Assembly: GCF_051860505.1 (NCBI RefSeq)
Contig: NZ_JBHYDX010000012.1
Location: 62,001 to 126,000 of the forward strand
Source of the DNA: Pannonibacter sp051860505
GTDB taxonomy: Bacteria; Pseudomonadota; Alphaproteobacteria; Rhizobiales; Stappiaceae
Length of the DNA stretch: 64,000 bases
Direction: 5' to 3'
Under the pieces are notes generated by a model, which saw only the letters and a program-made list of their open reading frames with translations, searched no databases and was not told where the DNA came from. Both the position numbers and the translations under genes were made by a program. Shown piece after piece: positions 49,280 through 56,879 of the stretch. Each line of letters opens with the position of its first letter. Positions within the stretch are counted from its first letter, which is position 1.

Positions 49280-49744
49280 ATGGCGATCTCCCCGCCAACC
49301 GATCTCGTTCTCGATGTTGCCCGCGCCGCCGAACCGGCCACCGCGCGTCTTGCCGCCGCAAAGCTGGAACGCCTCGCCTATGCCGCTGGTGAACCGGATG
49401 GCGTTGACGGCACGCCCTTTGCCGATGCGCTGGACAGTGTGGACAGCGAATACACAGACGTTCCGGCCTTGCCAGGGGGCACGGGCGGGGCCCGGGTCGC
49501 CATGTACAACGCCACATCGGTCAATCATGGCACCCTGTCGCCGGCTCAGAAGTTCGAGGCGATGATCCTGCAGCAGTTCGTGGACGGCATGATGCCGGAT
49601 GATGCCGCGAGCGTTTACGGCTCCGGCACGGCCGGCGGGATCTGGAAGTCCATGCTGGCCGAGCAGATCAGCACCCAGATTGCCGCCCGTGGCGGCATCG
49701 GCATCGCTGACTTCGTCAACTCCAGCCTGAAGGCACGCGCATGA
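49280..49744 (+). CDS. flgJ: FlgJ-like rod-binding protein
   Basis: A 154-residue protein with a FlgJ N-terminal (rod-binding) domain: KFEAMILQQFVDGMMPDDAA, then YGSGTAGGIWKSMLAEQIST. It lacks the C-terminal muramidase domain of enterobacterial FlgJ; a separate SLT-domain enzyme at 39210 probably supplies that activity. The first 70 residues are variable. The stop overlaps the next start by 4 bases (ATGA). Confidence 0.85.
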   Translation: MAISPPTDLVLDVARAAEPATARLAAAKLERLAYAAGEPDGVDGTPFADALDSVDSEYTDVPALPGGTGGARVAMYNATSVNHGTLSPAQKFEAMILQQFVDGMMPDDAASVYGSGTAGGIWKSMLAEQISTQIAARGGIGIADFVNSSLKARA

Positions 49745-50160
49745 ACGAGGCTCCCGCCATGTCTACCGCATCCGATCCGGTTGACCGTCTTTCCGGCCCC
49801 GCCAGTGATGCCTTGATTGCAGCGATCAGCAAGGCACATGCTGTCGTCGAAGCCGAAACGCGCGCCCTGCGCGACCAGGCCAGCCTTGACCTTCGCGCTT
49901 TTGAACATCGCAAGAGCCAGGCCCTTCTTGAACTGACGAGAGCCAGTCGTGGCCTCTTGCCGGCCGGTGTCGAAACCCTGCGCGGGACGCCTGTCGCTGA
50001 AGAACTGGGGCGCCTGCGCGAAGCGCTTGATGCCAACATGGCCTTGCTCGCCAAGCATCTTGATGCGGTCAGGGAGATCGCGGAAGTTATTTCCCGGGCC
50101 ATGCTCGAGGCCGAGTCCGACGGCACCTACAGTGAGCGTGTCGCGGGGTGGCGGCCATGA
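49741..50160 (+). CDS. FlgN-like flagellar chaperone (provisional)
   Basis: A 139-residue helical protein. It has LDLRAFEHRKSQALLELTRA, a leucine-rich stretch with EALDANMALLAKHLDAVREI and a C-terminal AESDGTYSERVAGW. The helical hairpin pattern, the Asn-x4-Leu-x2-His register and the position at the end of a flagellar operon resemble FlgN-family chaperones of FlgK/FlgL in alphaproteobacteria. It overlaps both neighbours by 4 bases. The start may instead be the ATG at 49759. Inference by pattern. Confidence 0.55.
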   Translation: MNEAPAMSTASDPVDRLSGPASDALIAAISKAHAVVEAETRALRDQASLDLRAFEHRKSQALLELTRASRGLLPAGVETLRGTPVAEELGRLREALDANMALLAKHLDAVREIAEVISRAMLEAESDGTYSERVAGWRP

Positions 50161-50612
50161 TCCGGCTGATTGCCGTCGGCCTGTGGATGTGCCTTGCAAC
50201 CCTCGCCTCCAGCTATGGCGCGGTCTATTACATGACGCACCAGATGCCGGGAACTGAACAGGACATAACGCTCGGCGGGCTTGACTATGAACGCCTGCGC
50301 CCGATCAACGTTCCGATCCTCGAGAATGGCGCCCTGCAGGGCTATGTCGTGGCCCAGCTTGTCTTCACGGCGGATGGCGACAGCCTTGGCAATTCGGCAA
50401 TACCGCCACATCCTTTCATCATCGACGAGACCTTCCGTCTTCTCTACGCCGACACGAGCCTCAACTTCCGCCGCCTCGAGCGCTACGACCTCGACCGGCT
50501 GAAGCAGCAGGTGCGCGAAACCGTCAATGCGCGGCTCGGCAGCGACCTGATCCAGGACATCCTGGTGGAAGAGTTCAATTACTTCGCCAAGGATGATGTG
50601 ATCTCGCACTGA
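50157..50612 (+). CDS. Membrane-anchored FliL-like hypothetical protein
   Basis: A 151-residue protein with one N-terminal transmembrane helix (residues about 3-23, RLIAVGLWMCLATLASSYGA) and a periplasmic domain. The end LKQQVRETVNARLGSDLIQD, then ILVEEFNYF, resembles the C-terminus of FliL proteins (Leu-rich helix, then a short strand), although the typical FliL body is not evident. It is translationally coupled to the FlgN-like gene (ATGA overlap) and ends the flhA operon, followed by a terminator. The flagellar role is inferred from context; the true FliL is at 30189. Confidence 0.55.
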   Translation: MIRLIAVGLWMCLATLASSYGAVYYMTHQMPGTEQDITLGGLDYERLRPINVPILENGALQGYVVAQLVFTADGDSLGNSAIPPHPFIIDETFRLLYADTSLNFRRLERYDLDRLKQQVRETVNARLGSDLIQDILVEEFNYFAKDDVISH

Positions 50613-50639
50613 GCACCTTTTTGCCGCCCCGTCGGCCTG

Positions 50640-50674
50640 ACCGCCGTCTTCCTGTCTGGAAGGCGGCGGTTTTG
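50640..50674 (+). terminator. Rho-independent terminator at the end of the flhA operon
   Basis: CCGCCGTCTTCC (50641-50652) and GGAAGGCGGCGG (50658-50669) form a 12-bp stem with one G-T pair, followed by TTTTG. It lies 28 bp after the stop of the FliL-like gene. Confidence 0.8.
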
Positions 50675-50790
50675 TTTGGGGTAGTGGCCAGACGCTTGCC
50701 CTTTCTGGCCTTGCCTGGCCCTGCAAGACATGGTGTCTGCCACTTGTGAGCGAGACCGTTGGCGGACACTTTGGCTGGAAACCTCCCCCT

Positions 50791-51120
50791 ATGAAGACAA
50801 CCCTGATCTACATCGCAGCGGCTCTGGGTGAGATTGCCGGCTGCTATTTCGTCTGGATGTGGTGGCGGCTGGGGCAGAGCCCGTTTTGGTTGCTGCCCGC
50901 ATTTGCAAGTCTTGCCGCCTTTGCCTTCCTGTTGACCCTGGTCGAGGCTTCTGCAGCCGGCCGCATCTTTGCGGCCTACGGCGGCGTCTATGTGGTGGCG
51001 TCTCTTGCCTGGATGTGGACGGTCGAGGGCGTTCGGCCGGATCGTTTTGATCTTCTCGGCGGCGCAGTGATCCTGGTCGGAGCCTTGATTGTATTGGGAG
51101 CTCCGCGGGCCAGCGTGTGA
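50791..51120 (+). CDS. YnfA-family small membrane protein (UPF0060)
   Basis: A 109-residue protein with four hydrophobic helices. It starts MKTTLIYIAAALGEIAGCYF and contains FAAYGGVYVVASLAWMWTVE, then GVRPDRFDLLGGAVILVGA, all typical of YnfA proteins, which resemble small multidrug transporters. The ATG at 50791 opens directly onto the first helix; an upstream ATG at 50746 is less likely. It is not related to the flagellar genes on either side and sits in the gap between two convergent flagellar operons. Confidence 0.88.
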   Translation: MKTTLIYIAAALGEIAGCYFVWMWWRLGQSPFWLLPAFASLAAFAFLLTLVEASAAGRIFAAYGGVYVVASLAWMWTVEGVRPDRFDLLGGAVILVGALIVLGAPRASV

Positions 51121-51189
51121 GCGGACATGAAAAAGCCGCCAAAGCCGAGCGCCTGGCGGCAAGTTCAAACGATGGTGTTCGCTCTGGTT

Positions 51190-51672
51190 TTACTGCGCAA
51201 CTGGTTTCAGCCGCGCATCACTCAGCGCTTCAGCCAGCCGCTGGGTGTTTTCTTCCGGATCCTCGGACGGATCGGCAAATTCCACGTGATGGATGTCGAC
51301 AGCTGACCCGCGGGCATCCAGCGTCAGTCCGAAATAGACCCACACGCCCTTGTTGCGGAATTCGAGGTCCAGCCGCACGCTTGGGGTGGTGTTCCAGTCC
51401 AGCTCCGTCTGCGCGCCGAGGCCGTAGCGCAGGGTCTCGTTCTTGAAGAACAATTCGGAGGAGGACTTCACCAGATCCGAGATATTGGCGTGCTTTTCGG
51501 TCCGCACGAAGGCGATATAGTCGACCACATCGACCAGGCGCAGTTCCTCCGCTACGTCACTGACCGCATTGGCCAGCAATTCCTCACGCACCTGTCCGGC
51601 GCCAGTGAGACGGGTCATCGGACTGGAGGAGCCTTTTTGCATCATGCGGCCTTCAAACAATTCGTGCATCAC
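51190..51672 (-). CDS. Uncharacterised protein coupled to flhB
   Basis: A 160-residue soluble protein. The N-terminal half is helical (VREELLANAVSDVAEELRLV), and the C-terminal half has beta-strand character (VRLDLEFRNKGVWVYFGLTL). I recognise no family. The start overlaps the flhB stop by 4 bases, so it is the last gene of the motA-fliM-fliN-fliG-flhB operon and probably serves the flagellum or its export system. No signal peptide or membrane segment is seen. Confidence 0.65.
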   Translation of the reverse strand: MMHELFEGRMMQKGSSSPMTRLTGAGQVREELLANAVSDVAEELRLVDVVDYIAFVRTEKHANISDLVKSSSELFFKNETLRYGLGAQTELDWNTTPSVRLDLEFRNKGVWVYFGLTLDARGSAVDIHHVEFADPSEDPEENTQRLAEALSDARLKPVAQ

Positions 51673-52745
51673 ACGACCTTTACTGTCTTGCGCGAATACA
51701 CGTAAGAGATGATTTCCGCAACCATGCGATAAAACTGCGGCGGGATCATGCGCTCCAGTTCGGTACTTGCATAAAGCGCCCGGGCCAGTTCCCGGTTCTC
51801 GATGACGGGAATGTTGTTGTCTTCGGCGATTTGCCGGATCTTCAGGGCAATAAGGTCCTGGCCCTTGGCGATCACCACGGGCGCGGCGGTTTCATCCCGG
51901 TCATAGCGCAGGGCGACCGCGAAATGCGTCGGGTTGGCGATGACCAGCGTGGCCTGTGGCACGGCGGACATCATCCGGTTGCGGGCGCGGTCGCGGGCAA
52001 TGGAGCGCTGGCGCGCCTTTACCAGCGGGTCGCCTTCGGACTGCTTGTACTCGTCCTTCAGTTCCTGGCGGCTCATCTTCAGCTTCTTGCGCCAGTGCAT
52101 CCGGGCCCAAACAAGGTCGAGCGCCACCAGCAGGATCGTGGCGATGCAGATGCCCGAGAGCAGCTTCATCGACAGGTGCAGGATCGTTTCGGGGAGGGCA
52201 GAGGGGTCGGTGAACATGGCATTCACCAGCCCGTCCGTGTTGGAACGCAGCAGCAGGACCGAGACAAGACTGATCGTGCCGAACTTGAACAGGGCCTTGC
52301 CGAATTCGACCAGGCCTTGCGCGCCGAACAGCCGCTCCCATCCCTTGATGAGGGACAGCCGCGAAAGCTGGGGCTGGATCCGGTTGAGGACGAAGCGCGG
52401 GGCATTCTGGAGAAACGACGCAGCCAGCCCCGCGACCATGAGGATCGCGACAATGGGCGCCAGGAACAACCCGACTTGCAGGCCCACGCTATGGGTGAGT
52501 AGGATCGCATCCGAACCATTTCCAAGGCTGTATCCTCCTGCGTTGTCGATCAGACCGGTCAGTCCAGCGACCAGTCGCTGGACACCCGAGACGGTAACGA
52601 AGCTTCCGATCAGCAGGACGCCGAGGAAGCTGGCAAGCACCGATGCCTCCTTGGAGGCAGGGATATTGCCCTTGTCGATAGCGTCCCGGATTTTCTTCTC
52701 GGTCGGCTCTTCTGTTTTTGAATCCTGGTCTTCCTGCTCCGACAT
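51669..52745 (-). CDS. flhB: Flagellar export switch protein FlhB
   Basis: A 358-residue export apparatus protein. The N-terminus DSKTEEPTEKKIRDAIDKGN is typical, followed by four membrane helices (to about residue 210) and a cytoplasmic domain with the self-cleaving motif VIANPTHFAVALRYD (cleavage expected between Asn271 and Pro272). It controls the switch from hook to filament export together with FliK. It follows fliG by 54 bp and overlaps the next gene by 4 bases. Confidence 0.96.
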   Translation of the reverse strand: MSEQEDQDSKTEEPTEKKIRDAIDKGNIPASKEASVLASFLGVLLIGSFVTVSGVQRLVAGLTGLIDNAGGYSLGNGSDAILLTHSVGLQVGLFLAPIVAILMVAGLAASFLQNAPRFVLNRIQPQLSRLSLIKGWERLFGAQGLVEFGKALFKFGTISLVSVLLLRSNTDGLVNAMFTDPSALPETILHLSMKLLSGICIATILLVALDLVWARMHWRKKLKMSRQELKDEYKQSEGDPLVKARQRSIARDRARNRMMSAVPQATLVIANPTHFAVALRYDRDETAAPVVIAKGQDLIALKIRQIAEDNNIPVIENRELARALYASTELERMIPPQFYRMVAEIISYVYSRKTVKVV

Positions 52746-52799
52746 GGCTCCGCCCGGGCTGGAGGGGTCTGGTGCGCGTCAGGGCTGTCCTGATGTCCA

Positions 52800-53834
52800 T
52801 CAGCGGAAATAGGCCGCTTCCTCTTGCTTCGGATTGAGTTCGATCTCGCCGCGTCCGGCCATTTCCAGGGCAAGGTCGGTGATCGAGGAGCGCGCCTGCA
52901 GCACGTCGCGCTGGCCGACGGGCTCGCCGCTCGCCAGTTCGTGTTCGACGATCCGCCGGGTGCGCGAGGTTAGCGACGACAGGATCACTTCGCGGAAGGC
53001 CCGGTCCGTGCCCTTCAGCGCCATGACGATGCGGTCGGTCGGGATCTGGTCGAAGATCGCCATGCGCGTCCGCGAGTTGAGGTTGATGATATCGTCGAAG
53101 GTGAACAGCAGGCCCTTCAGCAGTTCGGCCGACTTCGGCCGCGCTTCGGTCAGGCTGGTCAGCGCCTCTTCCATGTGGTCGCGGTCCATCTTGTTGAGGA
53201 TGTCCGCCATCCGGGCATAGGAATCTGCTTCCATGCTGCCCGAGAGGTTGAGCATGAAGTCTTCGTGCAGCGTCTTTTCGACATCGCGCATGATTTCCTG
53301 CACGATTGCCTTGATCGACAGCATGCGCCGCATCAGCTGGTTGCGCAGCGGCGGCGGCAGCTGGCTCAGGACCTTGGCCGAGGCGCTGGGCCGGATTTTC
53401 GACAGGATCAGCGCCGCCGTCTGCGGGTGTTCCTTCATCAGGTAGTTGGCGAGCACGGTTTCCGACACGCTGGTAATCCGGTCCCAGATCGAGCGGTTGG
53501 AGTTGCCCAGGACGTCGGACATGATATCGGCGACCTGGTCTTCAGGCAGCACGCCTTCCAGCATCTTCTCCACTTCGTTGGCCGTACCAAACAGGGTGGT
53601 GCCATTGGAGAACTGGATGATGAAGTCCTCGGCCAGCCGGTCCAGTTCTTCCGCCGCCACCGTGCCCAGCTGCGCTGCGGCCACGGTGATCATGCGGATT
53701 TCTTCCTGGTCGAAGTGCTGCAGGAGCCGCTTGGAGCTCGGCTTGCCGAGCGCCAGCAGCAGGGCAGCCACTTTCTGGGTGCCCTTCAGGGCCCGTGTTG
53801 GCAGCATGGTGTTCATGGTCGCACTCGCAATCAT
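52800..53834 (-). CDS. fliG: Flagellar motor switch protein FliG
   Basis: A 344-residue C-ring protein. It has the three FliG domains: N-terminal (KVAALLLALGKPSSKRLLQH), middle with the EHPQTAAL variant of the EHPQ motif, and C-terminal torque helix (LNSRTRMAIFDQIPTDRIVM, then ALKGTDRAFREVILSSL). The start is uncertain: the ATG at 53834 has an AGAGG ribosome-binding site, while 53864 would overlap the fliN stop by 4 bases. It interacts with FliF and the MotA stators. Confidence 0.95.
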   Translation of the reverse strand: MIASATMNTMLPTRALKGTQKVAALLLALGKPSSKRLLQHFDQEEIRMITVAAAQLGTVAAEELDRLAEDFIIQFSNGTTLFGTANEVEKMLEGVLPEDQVADIMSDVLGNSNRSIWDRITSVSETVLANYLMKEHPQTAALILSKIRPSASAKVLSQLPPPLRNQLMRRMLSIKAIVQEIMRDVEKTLHEDFMLNLSGSMEADSYARMADILNKMDRDHMEEALTSLTEARPKSAELLKGLLFTFDDIINLNSRTRMAIFDQIPTDRIVMALKGTDRAFREVILSSLTSRTRRIVEHELASGEPVGQRDVLQARSSITDLALEMAGRGEIELNPKQEEAAYFR

Positions 53835-53860
53835 GGGCCTCTGGTCTCTCAGCGGGCGCG

Positions 53861-54253
53861 TCAAGCGTCCAGCAAGCCGCTCTGGGCGCTGATGATTTCA
53901 GTCAGCGACACACCAAAGCGGGAATTGTCGTCTTCCACGACCACCACTTCACCGCGGGCCACGACCCGGCCGTTGACGACGATGTCGACCGGTTCACCGA
54001 CCCGGTGGTTGAGCGGAATGACAGCACCACGCCCGAGCTTCAAAAGGTTTGCGACCAGCATCGTGGCCGACCCCAGCACCACCTGGATATTCACCGGGAT
54101 GCCGAGAATGGTGTCGAGATTGCGGTCGTCGCCCATCAGGTCTTCCTGGGCCATCTTGGCCCCCTTGCGCTCCGTGCTCTCGACCTTGGCGAAATCGGCC
54201 TGGCTTGCCGACTTCACGCCGGCGCTGTCGAAGGTATCGGTGGTCTTGCTCAT
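53861..54253 (-). CDS. fliN: Flagellar motor switch protein FliN
   Basis: A 130-residue C-ring protein. The conserved FliN/YscQ C-terminal domain starts LDTILGIPVNIQVVLGSATM and contains HRVGEPVDIVVNGRVVARGE, then VVVVEDDNSRFGVSLTEII. The N-terminal 40 residues are variable. It overlaps the upstream DUF6468 gene by 4 bases. Confidence 0.95.
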   Translation of the reverse strand: MSKTTDTFDSAGVKSASQADFAKVESTERKGAKMAQEDLMGDDRNLDTILGIPVNIQVVLGSATMLVANLLKLGRGAVIPLNHRVGEPVDIVVNGRVVARGEVVVVEDDNSRFGVSLTEIISAQSGLLDA

Positions 54254-54777
54254 GTCAGGTCATCCTTGCGGTGCATGGAAACGGAACGGAACGGGCCGGT
54301 CTGCAGGTCATCGATGCGGTGGACCCGCATCTCGGTCGGGGGCGTCACGCCGGTCAGCAGCGGATCTGTGCGGCGGGCGCCGTCCTTTGAGGAGGCTGCG
54401 GCCGGGTCGGTGTCGGAGGGCGTGAACTGGCTGGCCGACGGCCGCACGGCCAGTTCGGCGGACAGTTGCTTCAGTTCGGCCTTCAGCACCGACTGCTGGC
54501 GCTTGGCCTCGCGGATCAGGCCGTCGATTTCGGCGATCAGGTCGCGGGCGTCGTCCATCCGCGAGCCGAGCGCGTTCAGAACCTGGGCGCCGCGTACGTT
54601 GATTTCCTGGATCGAGACCTCGATGCCATCGAGGGCGAGGGAGGTCTGGTCGAACACGCGCTGGTAATCCGCATGATAGGAGCCAAGCCGCCGCAACTCG
54701 CGGTACATGGTCACCATCTTGACGCTGGTGATCGCCAGCGCGACCAGCAGCACCGCATCAACGAGATAGGAGATCAT
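54250..54777 (-). CDS. Membrane-anchored coiled-coil protein (DUF6468-like) of the flagellar C-ring operon
   Basis: A 175-residue protein between fliM and fliN. One N-terminal transmembrane helix (ISYLVDAVLLVALAITSVKM) is followed by a coiled coil (about residues 45-110) and a Ser/Asp/Arg-rich tail. It resembles the DUF6468 family found in alphaproteobacterial flagellar clusters, whose function is not established. It overlaps fliM by 20 bases and fliN by 4, so production is coupled to the C-ring. It could anchor or chaperone C-ring components; this is inference. Confidence 0.7.
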   Translation of the reverse strand: MISYLVDAVLLVALAITSVKMVTMYRELRRLGSYHADYQRVFDQTSLALDGIEVSIQEINVRGAQVLNALGSRMDDARDLIAEIDGLIREAKRQQSVLKAELKQLSAELAVRPSASQFTPSDTDPAAASSKDGARRTDPLLTGVTPPTEMRVHRIDDLQTGPFRSVSMHRKDDLT

Positions 54778-55702
54778 CGACGATGTCCCTTTCCAGATGG
54801 ATCAGGTCTTCGACCTGAAGGGTGTAGGAGCCGTCCAGTTGTCCGAGGCGGCAGTTGAAGATCGGCTGCTGGTTGCATTCCAGCTTCACCGGGCTGCGCG
54901 GCGTTGCCTGCAACTCGATGACCTGCCCGACCTGCAGATTGGCAATGTCGCCCAGGCTCATCTCGCGCTCCTCCAGAACGGCCTGAAGCCGGACTTCGGT
55001 GCGCTGGATCTCGCTCTGGAAATGTTGCGTCCACTGCTTGTCGCGGGTGGACATTTCGCCCGAGAGCACCTGCGACAGCTTCTGGCGCAGCGGGTTCAGC
55101 GTCGAATGCGGCATGACGACGAAGATCTCGCCGCCGCGGCCAATGGCCTGCAGCAGCAGCCGGGCAACCACGGCCGGGTTGTTGCGCCGGCCGATGATGG
55201 CAAAGTCCATGCGGCTTTCGACCCGCTCGATCTTGAGCGTTGTCTCGGCAATCGGGCTGAAGGATTCAGCCAGGGCCTTGGCCGCCACCTCGAACACGGT
55301 GCGGGCAATCCGGGTCTCGATGGACGAGAACGGCCGCTCCTCATCGATCGGCGGCTCGGTCCCGTCTGCGCCGAACAGGACATCGATCATCGTGAAGATG
55401 AAGTCCCGGTCGAAGCCGATCAGCATGCGGGTGTCGAGTTCCGGCGAGTAGAGCACCGCGACAAGTGCATTGGACTCGTAGACATCGAGCACGTCGCCGA
55501 TGCGTTCGTTGTCGATGTTGGATACCGAGATATAGGACGGCGAGGCCGACTTCTGCCGCATGGCATCGGCAAAGACGCGGGCCATGCGGTCGAACAGGAC
55601 CGGCAGCATCGGCAGGCGGTCGACCGAGATCCCGGCAGCATCCAGCAGGCGGTCGGTGATCTGGGCGCGTTCGTTCTGGTAGGACTGGGCAGCTTCAAGC
55701 AT
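54758..55702 (-). CDS. fliM: Flagellar motor switch protein FliM
   Basis: A 314-residue C-ring protein. The central FliM domain has DVLDVYESNALVAVLYSPEL, DTRMLIGFDRDFIFTMIDVL and FSSIETRIARTVFEVAAKAL. The C-terminal SpoA domain has LGDIANLQVGQVIELQATPR. The N-terminus (MLEAAQSYQNERAQITDRLL) does not show the usual CheY-binding motif LSQxEIDALL. The start codon is fixed by the motA stop 2 bp before it. Confidence 0.93.
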   Translation of the reverse strand: MLEAAQSYQNERAQITDRLLDAAGISVDRLPMLPVLFDRMARVFADAMRQKSASPSYISVSNIDNERIGDVLDVYESNALVAVLYSPELDTRMLIGFDRDFIFTMIDVLFGADGTEPPIDEERPFSSIETRIARTVFEVAAKALAESFSPIAETTLKIERVESRMDFAIIGRRNNPAVVARLLLQAIGRGGEIFVVMPHSTLNPLRQKLSQVLSGEMSTRDKQWTQHFQSEIQRTEVRLQAVLEEREMSLGDIANLQVGQVIELQATPRSPVKLECNQQPIFNCRLGQLDGSYTLQVEDLIHLERDIVDDLLSR

Positions 55703-55704
55703 GA

Positions 55705-56601
55705 TCAGGCCGCTCCCTTCAGATCCTGCACGCCTTCGGAGCTGTGTCCGCCGGAGTTCATGGTCTCGTTCTCGACTTCGTCGATGGTCGGGCGGTCATA
55801 GGCGGAAATGGTCTTGCGGCCATGTTCCAGGGCGACCTGCGGCGGGGCGCCGTTCATGAAGGCCAGCAGCGACTGCTTGACGATGATGTAGGGCCGAAGC
55901 CGCGCTTCACGCACACCCTTCACCTTGTGTGCGATCGGAGCAACCAGTGCATAGGACAGGAAGATGCCGACAAAGGTGCCAACGAGGGCGGCGCCGATGA
56001 GTGATCCAAGGATCTGCGGCGACTGGTCGATGGCCCCCATCGCTTTGATCACGCCGAGCACCGCTGCAACGATGCCGATGGCAGGTAGCGCTTCGGCCAG
56101 GGCAGAGAGCGCATAGTAAGGCTTCATCTGGTCGCGGTGGATGGTCTGCAGCTCTTCGTCCATCAGCGCTTCGATTTCATGCGCCCGGGCGTTGCCGACG
56201 ATGATCAGGCGGAAGTAGTCGCAGACGAAGGTCGAGAGACCCCGGTTGCGGTAGACGGTCGGGAAGGCGCGGAAGATTTCCGAGTCCTGCGGGTTCTCGA
56301 TATGCGGTTCGACTTCGTTGCGGCCCTTGGAGCGCAGCTCGCGCATCAGGGCATAGAGCAGCGCCAAGACGTCGAGATAGTCGCGCTTCTTCGGAATGGA
56401 GTTGAACACCGCCTCGCGGGTAGCCCGTATGGTGTCGATGATCGATTTCATCGGATTGGCAACGAAGAACGTGCCGATGGCGATGCCGATGATGATCACC
56501 AGTTCCCAGGGTTGCCAGAGAACGGTCACCTTGCCGCCCATGGCGGAGAACCCGCCGATCAGCGAGACGGCGGCGATGATCAGACCCAGAATGATTGTCA
56601 C
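55705..56601 (-). CDS. motA: Flagellar stator protein MotA
   Basis: A 298-residue stator subunit with four membrane helices. It has IILGLIIAAVSLIGGFSAMG, KKRDYLDVLALLYALMRELR, and the third and fourth helices PAIGIVAAVLGVIKAMGAID and LIGAALVGTFVGIFLSYALV. The GTG at 56601 has an AGGAG ribosome-binding site 8 nt upstream and gives the rhizobial length (about 290); the ORF start at 56625 lacks this. First gene of motA-fliM-DUF6468-fliN-fliG-flhB; its partner motB is at 35245. Confidence 0.95.
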   Translation of the reverse strand: MTIILGLIIAAVSLIGGFSAMGGKVTVLWQPWELVIIIGIAIGTFFVANPMKSIIDTIRATREAVFNSIPKKRDYLDVLALLYALMRELRSKGRNEVEPHIENPQDSEIFRAFPTVYRNRGLSTFVCDYFRLIIVGNARAHEIEALMDEELQTIHRDQMKPYYALSALAEALPAIGIVAAVLGVIKAMGAIDQSPQILGSLIGAALVGTFVGIFLSYALVAPIAHKVKGVREARLRPYIIVKQSLLAFMNGAPPQVALEHGRKTISAYDRPTIDEVENETMNSGGHSSEGVQDLKGAA

Positions 56602-56653
56602 CTGGCAGCTCCTTGCCGGTTGCATGTGAATGTCGATGACAGCAGGCTAGGAG

Positions 56654-56663
56654 GCGAGGCTTG
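56654..56663 (-). promoter_or_regulatory. Shared flagellar upstream element before motA
   Basis: CAAGCCTCGC on the minus strand, 52 nt before the motA start codon. Identical to the elements before fliF and the DUF1217 gene. Confidence 0.5.
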
Positions 56664-56808
56664 CCCGAAGCTGTCCGGTATTTTGCTGGCTTTACCGGGC
56701 CTTGATTGTTGCCTGCCGAAAAGCAGGGTGGGTTCAGTCCGCGCGGGCAAGGAGAGGCAGGGGGAGGCAGCCGGAGGCTACCGGCGGGCTGCAAGGTCCA
56801 GCCCGGCG

Positions 56809-56818
56809 CAAGCCTCGC
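56809..56818 (+). promoter_or_regulatory. Shared flagellar upstream element before the DUF1217 gene
   Basis: CAAGCCTCGC on the plus strand, 61 nt before the start codon of the DUF1217 gene. Identical to the elements before motA and fliF. Confidence 0.5.
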
Positions 56819-56879
56819 CGCGCACATTCGCCGCATGACAACGGGCCGACGCCGTGCCCTCACATGCGGACAACAGCCG

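Larger units (their letters stand above)
56602..56879. promoter_or_regulatory. Divergent promoter region between motA and the DUF1217 gene
   Basis: A GC-rich 278-bp gap. It carries two copies of CAAGCCTCGC, one on each strand (56654-56663 minus, 56809-56818 plus), each oriented towards and 52-61 nt from the start of the gene it faces. No ORF is convincing. Confidence 0.6.
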
